A stretch of 64,000 nucleotides of DNA, from contig JAMYHL010000033.1 of the NCBI GenBank assembly GCA_025531455.1, positions 62,001 to 126,000 of the forward strand, written 5' to 3'. Source of the DNA: Apiotrichum sp. Y4204. Lineage: Eukaryota; Basidiomycota; Tremellomycetes; Trichosporonales; Trichosporonaceae. Made by a program: the position numbers and the translations under genes. Below are positions 45,804-54,948 of the stretch, in pieces (the stretch's first letter is position 1; the number at the start of each line of letters is the position of its first letter). A model generated the notes under the pieces. That model ran no database searches, was not told the origin of the DNA, and saw nothing but the letters and a program-made list of their open reading frames with translations.

Positions 45804-47151
45804 TTAGGCGGCGTGGAGGGTGGCAAGGAACTCCTTGCCGGCGCGGCCAGTCGAGGCAGTCTTCTTGGTCTTGCCGGCGGCCTTGCGCTCCTGGCGAAGA
45901 AGCTCCTGGCGGCGGAGGGTCTTGGCGTAGGGGTTGAGGCGGAAGAGAACAGCCTTGTTGCGGAGGGGGTTCTTCTTCTGGGTGAAGGGGCGCTTGGCAA
46001 TGGGCTGGCCAGCGGGGCGGACAACCGACTGGATCTCGTCCGAGTTGATCAGGCGGGTAACGTCAGTGTTGGCGATCTTGGCGGTGGGGAGGGTGAAGCC
46101 CGACTTGTTCTCGTAGATCGAGTCGAGCGACTTGATGGCGTCCTCGGTCCAGATGACGAAGCGGCCGACGTGGCCACCGGGGGCGAGCTGGAGGAGGTTG
46201 AGGGCGTCAACGGGCGAGGTCTCGACACCGGGGACGTTCTTGAAGGCACGGACAATGCCCTCGTCCTTGCCGTAGACGACAAGGGGGCCGCGGCGCTGGC
46301 GGTAGCGGCGGTTGCGCCACTTGCCCTTGCCGGCACGGACCTTGCGCGAGTTGGAGACCTTGGCAACGTCGGCGAAGGCGGCAACGGTCTTGAGGAGCTC
46401 GACGGCGGCCTTGGTCTTGTTGATCGACTCAATCTGCGACGAGATGACAAGGGGGACCTCCTGGATCTGCTCGATGCGGTGGCCGCGAGCGAGGACGAGC
46501 GAGGGGACGGCCGAGGCGGCAAGAGCCGAGGCGACGGCGAAGCGACGCTGGTTGTGGTTCACCTTGACGTGCCACTTGCGCCAGGTCTTGGTGGGCGCGA
46601 ACATGCGACCGCCGCGGCACATGTTACCGAAGGCAGCCTGGCCGGAGCGCTGGGTACCACCACCGCCAACACGGGGGATACGGGCAACGGCACGACCGGT
46701 ACCCCACGACTCGGCCGAGGTCTGGTGGCCGGCGTTCTCGGCGACGGCGTAGGCCTGGCGACGGTTCTTGGCGATCGACTCTGGAGGGGGTTAGTGGTGT
46801 TCCATGGACTTGAAGTTTGTGGATCCAGGACATGGGCCGCGCGAGTGCAGCTACGCCGTCTACGCTCTAAGCTCGCGCACGCCGCCATCTTGCCATCTCC
46901 GTGCAGCTCCACACCTCTCCTACGTCCGTTGTCGCCTCGCCCAGTCTGCCCGCCATGTTCTCCTTCTCGCGCGACCCGAGAAAAATTGTCCTGTCGCCTG
47001 CCAATTCCATCTCCTCCATCTCCTGCTACTCACTGTGAACCTGCTGGACGACGTCAATGCGGATGGGCGCAGTGAAGACGGCGGGGAGGGGGACGGAGCC
47101 CGAGGCCTCGCCGGCGGCGGAGAACACAGAGACGGTGGGGCGAGCGGCCAT
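45804..47151 (-). CDS. RPL4: 60S ribosomal protein uL4
   Basis: Large-subunit ribosomal protein. Minus-strand exons 47034-47151 and 45804-46780; 364 aa, matching the family length. It begins [18 protein letters not shown] and continues with [52 protein letters not shown] and [11 protein letters not shown]. It ends with the Lys/Arg-rich eukaryotic extension and FLATLHAA. The single intron is 253 nt (46781-47033), longer than most here; its interior gave no recognisable small RNA. Codons are strongly GC-ending, as expected for high expression. Confidence 0.95.
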
Positions 47152-47812
47152 TTTTCTGAGTGTGAGTATGACAGTAAAGAAAGTCGGGGTTGGTTTTGAC
47201 AGCGGCTTGAACGAGTAGCGCGCGCGGGGTCCGATGTTCGGCTAGTCCTGTTTACGCTGTCTCCTGTGCTCGCTGCTGGGGTTTCCGGTGGGCTGTACTC
47301 ACGGTTGTTGGGTTGAGGGCTGAGGAGAGGTCGAGCACGGCGCAAAAGTGCAATCACATAGCGAGCACGCAGCCAGCGGCAGGCAGCACACAGCCAGCCA
47401 GCCCACAGAGCCAGCCAGCCAGTCTGCATCCAGCAGCCACCGGCCAGGCAGATCCACCAGCCAGGAGCTCACGGCCCAGTTTGCGCCGTACTCTCTCCGC
47501 CCAGCGGCCAGCGTCAATTGTCCGCGCAGCCAGCAAAAATCTCACCAGAATGGGAGGCACAGGATTTTGACACTGAGGTCGGGATTTTGAGCCATAAACT
47601 CCGAGTGTGGCACATCACCTCCCTGTGATAGGTTTGTAAAGTAATAGGCACCCAAAGTCGGACCTCCACTTTTGCATCCCAGGTAGGCACGCAAAAAGTC
47701 GGAGGCGGCAGGACGCCATCTTTCTCGTCGTCCCGAGATATCAGAGATTAATGTCCCACTCGAGATCATCGAGAACGACAGTTACGGCCACTTTGTCTCC
47801 AATTCCATCAAA
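47152..47812. promoter_or_regulatory. Divergent promoter between uL4 and mitochondrial bL33
   Basis: 660 bases shared by a cytosolic and a mitochondrial ribosomal protein gene. It contains a CCAGCCAG/CAGCCA-rich stretch (about 47385-47465). No coding sequence is supported. Confidence 0.5.
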
Positions 47813-48076
47813 ATGGCGCCCAAGGCCAAGCAGAAGTACGTCCCCGACGTTTGATGCGTGCTCACAACGACAGGCGCATCCTCATCCGCCTGGTGTCGAC
47901 GGCCCTTACCGGCTTCTTCTACACGACGTCCCGCCTGCGTCTGCAGGACAAGCTCTCGATGATGAAGTACGACCCTGTCGGTGCGTTTCTCGAGTGCTAG
48001 TGGCCACAAGTATTTGTTTTGCTGAAGTCCTGCAGTCAAGAAGCACGTCCTCTTTATCGAATCAAAGATCAAGTAG
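47813..48076 (+). CDS. Mitochondrial large-subunit ribosomal protein bL33m
   Basis: Exons 47813-47835, 47874-47980, 48036-48076; 56 aa, the normal size. It reads MAPKAKQK, then RILIRLVSTALTGFFYTTSR, LQDKLSMMKYDPVVKKHVLF and ends ESKIK. The LxSxALTGFFYTT and KYDPxVKxHVLF blocks are bL33 signatures. The introns (38 and 55 nt) fall in codons and all phases agree. Too short to be called without splicing. It converges on CUZ1 with only 48 bases between stop codons. Confidence 0.92.
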
Positions 48077-48124
48077 CACGCCGACGCCGCGATACCCCTA
48101 TGCATGTATACCCGACTCTCCATT

Positions 48125-49303
48125 CTATTTCCAGCCGCGGACGAGGACGAGGACGTCGCCGTGTGCGAGCTGCGCGCCGGCCGGGGCAGCGAGGTCGAGC
48201 GGGGACGGGGCGCGTGGTGCACCCGGCTGAAGAGAGACGCAGAGAAGCGAGAGGGGCTGGGGAAGTGAGCGGGGAAGGGAGAGGAGAGGAGGGAGGGGGA
48301 GAAAACTCGGAGACAAACTCACCTCGCCGTCACGAGGGACCTTTGCGGCCGAGACGAGGCTGTCGAACAGCTTGCCGCCAGGCATGGACTGGAGTCAGCG
48401 CAGCAACAAAGAAACATACCTCTGGAACCCATATCCGTTCAGGCTTGCGTTCCCCAAGCGTCGCCGCTGCGCCGTCAGGTTTGAACGTCGTGGTCGCGGG
48501 CCACGCGCGTACGCGCTCCCCTGCCAAGTTGACGGTCCATTCGACGGCACGACACTGCTCACGCGGCGTGCGGTCCAACGGCTTGGAGAGCGAGCGGATT
48601 TTGACGCAGTGCAGCTTGTGCAATTTGCGGTAGGCGTCAGTGTCAGTCCAGCTGGAGCTGGCTCGTTCGGAAGGCGTCGAGGGAGGAAGTGGCGTAGATG
48701 TAGTCGGTACAGTCGCCTCCTCTGATGCCTTTGATGCCTCATTGGCCTTCCTTGCCGCCTCGCGCTCAGCAAGTACGCTCGGCGGCAACCTTCCGCTCTC
48801 AGCTGGCGCGGTGCGCGTCCGGTCCACCTGCTTTGGCATTGTAGCTCGCTGTTTCCCAGCTTGAGACGGCATAGTGCGCGCCAGTACCTCCTGCGCATAC
48901 GCCCGCCTCGCCATTCCGGCATCGCTACGCGCCGTATCTTCCCGCGGCGCGGTACAGTCGTGCGCGTTCTGCGCGCGGTGCCTGTAATCAGAACTATACA
49001 TTTGCACACTTACACAACGCAAAACGCCTCGCCACAGCCGCGACAGCGCACTTCCCGGGCAATCCCCTCTCCGGCCTCGCCGACCTCGAGCCCGCCGATA
49101 GACTCGATGGTCTCGCGCCCGCATCCCGCGGCACACAGCCCCCGAGCGCGTTTCCTGCTCGGCCCGCTAGTCGGGAGGTGGACACAGGTATGGGAGTGCA
49201 CGTGGGCCCCGCAGAATGTGCGCGCGCAGTGCTCGCATGTAAAGGGGAGAAAGTCGACAGTCGCGCACGAGGCGCACTTTGTGCCGACTTCGAGGAGCGA
49301 CAT
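48125..49303 (-). CDS. CUZ1: AN1-type zinc finger protein CUZ1/ZFAND1
   Basis: Proteasome- and Cdc48-associated protein linked to arsenite stress. Minus-strand exons: 49014-49303, 48420-48981, 48323-48388, 48125-48226; 339 aa. Two AN1 fingers are seen. The first runs from CASCATVDFLPFTCEHC through TFCGAHVHSHTC. The second is CAAGCG with RCRGCGEAFCVVHRAQNAHDC, split by an intron. A long Ala/Arg/Ser-rich linker follows. The C-terminal ubiquitin-like part keeps ERIWVPESMPGGKLFDSL, GAPRAPSPLDLAAP and GDVLVLVRGW, matching the ZFAND1 ending. Intron 3 (48227-48322) would also read through in frame, so intron retention would add residues. Confidence 0.9.
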
Positions 49304-49553
49304 GGCGGATAGCGATGGAGAGCGTGAGGGCGTGTCGAATGTCAACAACCTGGTCCTCCAGGCGTCGAGATCTGGCCACCCGGGCTGCAACATCGACCGG
49401 CGACCTCCGGAATGACGTTGGGTGGCGGGACCAAAAGTGTGGAGTGGAGGTTGAGTCAACCAAGACGGACAGAACAACAAAGCGATCCACCTCCCCCATC
49501 GCTTCCTACAACCTTACATCTTCATTTTTATTCGTATCCATCGCAACATCAGA

Positions 49554-50616
49554 ATGGAGGCAGACCCCGAATTCCTCGCTCTTCCAGCTCGCCGGCAGCG
49601 CGCCGTCGACCGCGCCTTCGACCGCGGCCTGCGCCTCGTGGGTGGCCGCCCCGCCAAGCGCCGAAAGTTGAACACATCCACGAGTGCGAGTGCCAGCGCG
49701 AGTGCGACTGCAACGCCGGGCGGGTATGGAGATGGCGGCGGCTTCGTGGATGGCGGGGGATTCATCGACGACAGTGGCGGATTTATAGATGATGGTGGAG
49801 GCGGGGGGTTTATTGATGACGGCGGGGGATTCATCGACGACTCGGGTGGCGGCTTTATCGATGAGGGCGGATTTATCCCGGAAACCCCTTCTGGACCGTC
49901 TACGCGCCCTTCAACGCGTGCTACGACCCCCTCCGCCTCGGACCGTATCCCTTTACGCGTCATCCCATCGCTCCTCGGTGCGCTGCGGCTCCCGACGGAC
50001 GACGACGTGCTGGACGTGTTCCGCGCGAGCGCGAGTGGGTGGGAAGAGGGCGGGAAGGGCAAGGGCAAGGAGGATGCCGTGAGCCGGCGGGATTTCCGGG
50101 CCGTGTGTGCCGCGCTCATGGAGGGTGAGGAGGAAGGGGATGAAGAGGCCGAGTCGAGTGATGAGGAGGATGAGGACGCGTTCGAGCCCAGCGACGAGGA
50201 CGAGTATGAAGAGGATGACGACGAGGATGACGAGGACTACGGCCAGAAGACGTCGGGCTTGAAATCCACGCCGAAATCCGCATCGACACGACGCCGCGCA
50301 AAGGACCAGCTGCGCGAGGAACCCGCGCCAAGGCTGACGGGGGCGCAGCGCGAGCTTGCGCGCGAGCTGTGGACTATGCTCAAGGGGGACGCGACGGGGG
50401 TTGGCGCGCACCTCCTCGGTTTTGCGGAAGTGAAGCGCCTAGTAAGGGATATGGGCGAGATGTGGTCTGATGCCGAGGTGAGTGAGCTAGTGGAAGTGGG
50501 GGGCTGACGGGGTGTAGATCACGGACATGGTCGCGCTTTTCTCGTCGCAGCACGAAGGGAGGGGGCTGTCGTTTGACGACTTTGGGGTCGTGATGATGCG
50601 CGCGGGGCTGGTGTAG
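49554..50616 (+). CDS. Acidic protein with GGFID repeats and a C-terminal EF-hand-like pair
   Basis: Exons 49554-50477 and 50518-50616; 340 aa. Not assigned to a named family. After an N-terminal helix (PEFLALPARRQRAVDRAFDRG) and a basic patch (GRPAKRRKL, NLS-like), residues about 61-110 hold seven GGF(V/I)D-type repeats ending GGFIPE. A helical segment (RVIPSLLGALRLPTDDDVLDVF) and a long Asp/Glu run (about residues 190-225) follow. The C-terminus (TGAQRELARELWTMLKG, FAEVKRLVRDMGEMW, ITDMVALFSSQ, GRGLSFDDFGVVM) has the helix-loop-helix spacing of paired EF-hands, but the calcium-binding loops are degenerate. It is probably nuclear. It is divergent from CUZ1, sharing a 250-bp promoter. Confidence 0.8.
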
Positions 50617-51127
50617 CCGGGATATATTGTAGCTTTATTACTGCCATGGCTTTATTACTGTCACGGGCCATGGGGAGCAGCAGAGACGCGCTGCTGTGGG
50701 TTTTTGACTGACGATTGGATCTACGGACTACAAGGTCGTCGATTAAGCTGTCTGACCTGCTTGTGGCGCAGGCGCAGGAACGATGTCGATAAGATACAAC
50801 GAACAAAACAGCAGAATCACGAGTCTTAGGCTGAAAGGTATTTCGGAAAACGCTCTCAAAGAGCAAATCAACTGAACAACCCACAGCAACAAAACAAAAC
50901 AACGCAAAACACAACACAACACAAAACGCAGTGACTGGGGTTACAGACAGAAAGGAGCTCGAATATCCCGGACCAACTCTCACGCAGAATGGCGCCCGCA
51001 GAAAGGCGTCAAGGATCTGGGCACGACTCTCAGCATACACTAGATCTGACATAGCCATGGCAACATACAGCTAACCAGAAGAACTACAACAGCAACTACA
51101 AAAAGCGTCAGAAAAACGGCTTCAATA
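50617..51127. other. Convergent intergenic region
   Basis: 510 bases between the 3' ends of two unknown genes; an A/C-rich AAAACAACAC stretch lies at about 50885-50930. No gene is supported. Confidence 0.55.
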
Positions 51128-51754
51128 TCAGGACATCAACGGCCCATCAGGACTCGGCGTCGTGGTCGGCGTGCTCGTAGCGGGCATGATAGGCCGGAGG
51201 CGGTTGTCCCGGGCGGGCTGCGGACGTGCGGGATGGGAATGTCCAGGGTAGTCGGAGAGCACGCCGAACGCATGCAGGAGGTTGTCGTGCGTTCGGATTA
51301 CATTCTTCTGCAGGCCATAGAGAAACTGCCATCAGCCACAAATAACCAAAGTCCAAAAAGCCCTAACTTGCGACTTACCTGCCACTCTACGGCGACCCTG
51401 CCTCCGAGCACTGCCCACAGGCGGGTATACATCTTGTTGAGCTGTACCCTCTCCCTGCGAAACCGCTCGCGGTGGTCGAGGAGGAGCGCGCTCTCCTCGG
51501 GAAGCGGGAGGTCGTACGCGTCGTCCATCCGCCAAGCGTAGAATGCGTGAATAATCTCCGAGGCGGAGGGCTCGAGACGGCGGCAGGTCGTTTCGAAATC
51601 TGCCAGCTCGATATTATACGCCTAGATTATGAGTAAGATTCCGGGGGTGGGGACTCACACGCCACGCAGAGGTGAATGCGTCAAAGAGCTGCTGGCCGTG
51701 CTCTGTCAGCTTGCCGATGAGCGGGGGCCACTCGGGGGCCGGGAACATCCACAT
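51128..51754 (-). CDS. Small protein of unknown function
   Basis: Minus-strand exons 51659-51754, 51379-51621, 51128-51325, all joined in phase 0; 178 aa starting MWMFPAPEWPPLIGKL. The first 115 residues look like a compact helical domain with heptad-like Leu/Ile spacing (LTEHGQQLFDAFTSAW, FETTCRRLEPSASEIIHAF, DHRERFRRERVQLNKMYTRL). The last 45 residues are Pro/Thr-rich and probably disordered. I do not recognise a family. Three exons with good splice sites and GC-rich third positions support a real gene. An additional upstream exon cannot be excluded. Confidence 0.7.
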
Positions 51755-51798
51755 TGGAGGTAGGTTTGATGGGAATAAGGTGGGAGTGGTGGGGAGGG

Positions 51799-51858
51799 GA
51801 AGATGCAGAGGCGGGATGGGAAGATGCAGAGGCGGGGTGGGGAAGATACAGAGGCAGG
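51799..51858. repeat. Tandem repeat, three copies of a 21-22 bp unit
   Basis: GAAGATGCAGAGGCGGG starts at 51799 and 51820, and a diverged copy (GAAGATACAGAGGCAGG) starts at 51842. The array lies 45-105 bases upstream of the start of the small unknown gene, so it may sit in its promoter or leader. Confidence 0.85.
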
Positions 51859-52344
51859 GTAATATATCCATTCATTCGTCATCTGCTGCATCTCCGGACC
51901 GTGGGGAGGAGCCAGATCTATATCGATACATGATGCCGTCCACACATGTGATGGGTGATGGGGGATGGATGATGGGAGCGTGGGAGCCAGACTGACAGGG
52001 CAGATACCAAAGTGATGGGTGTGGGCGATGAGTGATGACTGATGGAGAATCAGCTCTCCCATCTCAATGGACGCGTCGTGCCGCGAGTGGCAGAAGAGCA
52101 TAGTGCCATAGTGATGTGTGATCCGGGAGGTGATGCCAAGCCATCCCCTCCCCTGGCTGTCATGACCATCACCATTAGCTCGCTCGGGGCCCAGAAGGTG
52201 TGTGGACGCGACGGTGGGTGGTTTCGAGGACGAAATGAGAAGACGGCCGGCGGACTGGATGGACCAGACCACCGTCTTCCTGTTTCGACCTTTCCCCCCC
52301 CCGTGATGGACTGGAAGCTGAGAGACAGAGCTGTGCAACATGGC

Positions 52345-52408
52345 GATATCAAGTCTCCGCTGATATCAATGTCTCCGCTTGATACGACTTTGATATCAAA
52401 GTCTCCGC
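52345..52408. repeat. Three spaced copies of GATATCAANGTCTCCGC
   Basis: Copies at 52345-52360, 52362-52378 and 52392-52408, each beginning with the palindrome GATATC. They could be clustered binding sites or a minisatellite; no experimental basis is visible. Confidence 0.8.
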
Positions 52409-52757
52409 CCTGACAGCCGATGCTCGTCCTCCCTACGCTGGTTCTACCTACGCTAACGTCCCTGTGCATACACGGGTAACTGTACATGGGGTATGAGAGT
52501 GGGCCAGCCCGGGCCGCACCCGTCGTCCGCCGCCGCCGCTGCTGCTCGCTGTTCGCGATCGCTTCGCATCTTGCCTCGTGCCTCGTTTCGTTTGTCGCGC
52601 CGTGCCTCGTCATGTTGGCCCCGCGCCAGGACATACTCCCCGCGCTCTGCTCTTACCTCCTTTCAAAGTCTAGCGCTGCTGCTACCGTCAAACCTTAAAA
52701 ATACCGTTTATGCTCGGCCCGACAGAAGAATCGATCGCCATGGTCTGCGCCTCGCCA

Positions 52758-54273
52758 CTACCTCACGACAGGCGGCTGGGTCATACTGTCATTGCTGTAG
52801 TGCACGTGATGCTGCCCATCGTTGTAGTTGTGAGGCTGAGGCGGATGGGCACCGTCGACGTACCCGCCGCCTGGAGTGTTAAACGCGTACGCATCGTGGG
52901 GGGCCATACCATGCTGCTGGCCATAGTCATCACCATGGAGCCCATGGCGCCCGTCAGAGTAGCCCCGCTGGTGGTTGTAGTACCCGCCACCGCTTTCCGG
53001 ACCAGGCTCGTCGTGGGACGGGCGCGCGTTCCACGCACCATGGTCCTCGTGGCCTGGCATGGGCGGCACACCGGGGCCGCCGTACATTGAGTTGGTGAAC
53101 ATGACAGAGTCAGGATTGTAGCGGCGGGACTGCAGAATCGACATGGTGAACGCCTCGGGGTTCTCAGAGTATACCGAGTGGTAGAGCTTGTGGTCCGAGA
53201 CCTGCGCCTTGCCGTAGCCGCGGGTGGCCCAGACAAAGTACGTCTGGGTTATGAACAGGAGGACCCAGAGACCGCCCATGAAGCCAACGTCCGCCCATGC
53301 AAACGCTTTGCAGAGAATGCCCGACTGCTGGGCGAGGGTGTCGGCCGACCCAGAGGGGGCGGTGGGTAGCGGGGTAAAATACAAATTCTGGCATTAGCAG
53401 CGCGCAACTGAACAAAAGCGCAGGTAACCCACCTTGCACTTCTCCATCGCGGTGTCATGACGCGCAGCGGAGATGATGATAATGACCGCGCCGACGATGA
53501 GCGTCGCGGCGGTGGCAATGGCGTTGAGCGCCGTGTACACGCGGAACGTGGTCGTCTTCTCCTGCGAGCGTCAGCCACGCCGAGCTACGTGGGCGTTGCG
53601 GTTTCTTGCACCAGATCCCAAAGGACGCACCCTAAACACGCCAAAGAAGCCTACGGGCTGTATCGCGACGCCGATGAAAGCACATGCACCGAGGATGTAG
53701 GTTACGGCTACCGGAGACGCTGCGCCGACGACTGCGAGTGAGTGCTGTTTCTATGCACGGCTGTCGGAGACGAGTCGCCGGATCGTATTCATCGCGACTC
53801 GCCACCTAGTTTCATCTTCACTCACCGGTCGGAGCGACAAAGCTCAGCACGCCGATAGTGATCGCGACGGCCTGGTGTGAGACAGTCAAGGGGGTGGCAA
53901 CTCACCGTTTGCTCGGTCAGGATACCATAGATACCCGCGTTGACCAAGGGGACGGCTGGGGGTCAGCGGATGCGCAGAGTGGAGGGGCACTGCGAGGGAG
54001 GACAGCGGCGGCGACAAGTAGGGCACTAAGAACCACGATGAACAGCAAGGTAATCGCGGTGCCAGTCATGCCGGATGAGCGGAGATGGCATGCGACGGCT
54101 GTGAAGCGGTGCACCCGGTCCCAACACGCGGGGTGGGATCGCGCCTTGCAGTGCGCTCGGGCCGCCGATTGCAATAACATTGTCACGCCGCACGCCGCGT
54201 GCTGCTCGGCGCTTCGCTCCCGCCATCAAAACGTACCCAGGCAGCAGTATCGCGGGTCGATGAGGTTCGGCAT
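52758..54273 (-). CDS. Four-TM membrane protein of unknown function
   Basis: Minus-strand exons: 54237-54273, 53906-53955, 53826-53871, 53631-53731, 53433-53561, 52758-53387; 330 aa. It starts MPNLIDPRYCCLGAVPLVNA. Four hydrophobic segments are visible: AVAITIGVLSFVAP, ILGACAFIGVAI with GFFGVF, AIATAATLIVGAVIIIIS, and ADVGFMGGLWVLLFITQTYFVW. The loop before TM4 contains two Cys (EKCK and GILCKAF). A cytoplasmic tail of about 150 residues rich in Gly, His, Tyr and Asn follows, containing HSVYSENPEAFTM. The DPRYCCLG start and the short early exons suggest a family conserved in basidiomycetes, but I cannot name it. The first intron is 281 nt; the others are 34-94 nt or less. Confidence 0.82.
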
Positions 54274-54948
54274 CCCGGCGATCGGGGTGGCGGGGAGAGG
54301 GGCCGAGAAGGCGTTTGGGAAGGTGACGCGGTGGGAGGGGAACGGACGCGCGCGAAGAAAGGAGCGAGGAGCGGAACGGATCGAAACAGAGTCGCGAGTC
54401 GAGGTGGATGCACCGCTGGCCGTCTAGCTATGCCGAGTCGTCGTGTCGTGTCGTGTCGGCCTGTAGATGAGAAGTGAGAGTGTGATGAGGTGAAGAGAAG
54501 AGGATACGACGTCGAGGTCGTCGTGTACAGTGAATGGTATGATACAAGTCTGGCCGCGAAGTGGCCCCAAAGTAGCTGTACAGTACGCAGCTCGCGCAGC
54601 GCTGAAAGAGGCACAGCCATGGCGCGGCCATTGTAGTGCCCCGGAAACTGCGTGCTGCGCATCATCCGCGCATTCTCCACGCGGAGAGAGACAGATAACG
54701 TAACAGCCTCCACCGGAACCAAAAATCAGAAGGCCCAGATTCTGCAGATTCATACTCCTCGATTCCGCGGGATTAGTCGTGGGGGGTACACTTCTGCCTT
54801 CGTGTTCTCGATGTGGCAATGTGGCAGACAGCAATCCTCTTCCCTCTTTCTGTCTTGACGGATGGCAATAGTGTACATACATATCTATAATGGCAGATGC
54901 TACGGATGTGTTGGTGCTGGTGCTATGCTAGCTATGTGTGCAGTGGTA
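54274..54948. other. Upstream region of the membrane protein gene
   Basis: 675 bases between the start of the membrane protein and the stop of the receptor gene, both on the minus strand. An open frame at 54183-54722 (-) overlaps the first exon in another frame and lacks motifs. Confidence 0.5.

Larger units (their letters stand above)
51755..52757. promoter_or_regulatory. Intergenic region with two repeat clusters
   Basis: 1.0 kb between two minus-strand genes. It contains a 21-22 bp triple repeat at 51799-51858, G-rich GATGGGTGATGG-type sequence (about 51945-52030), and three GATATCAANGTCTCCGC copies at 52345-52408. No coding sequence is supported. Confidence 0.5.
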
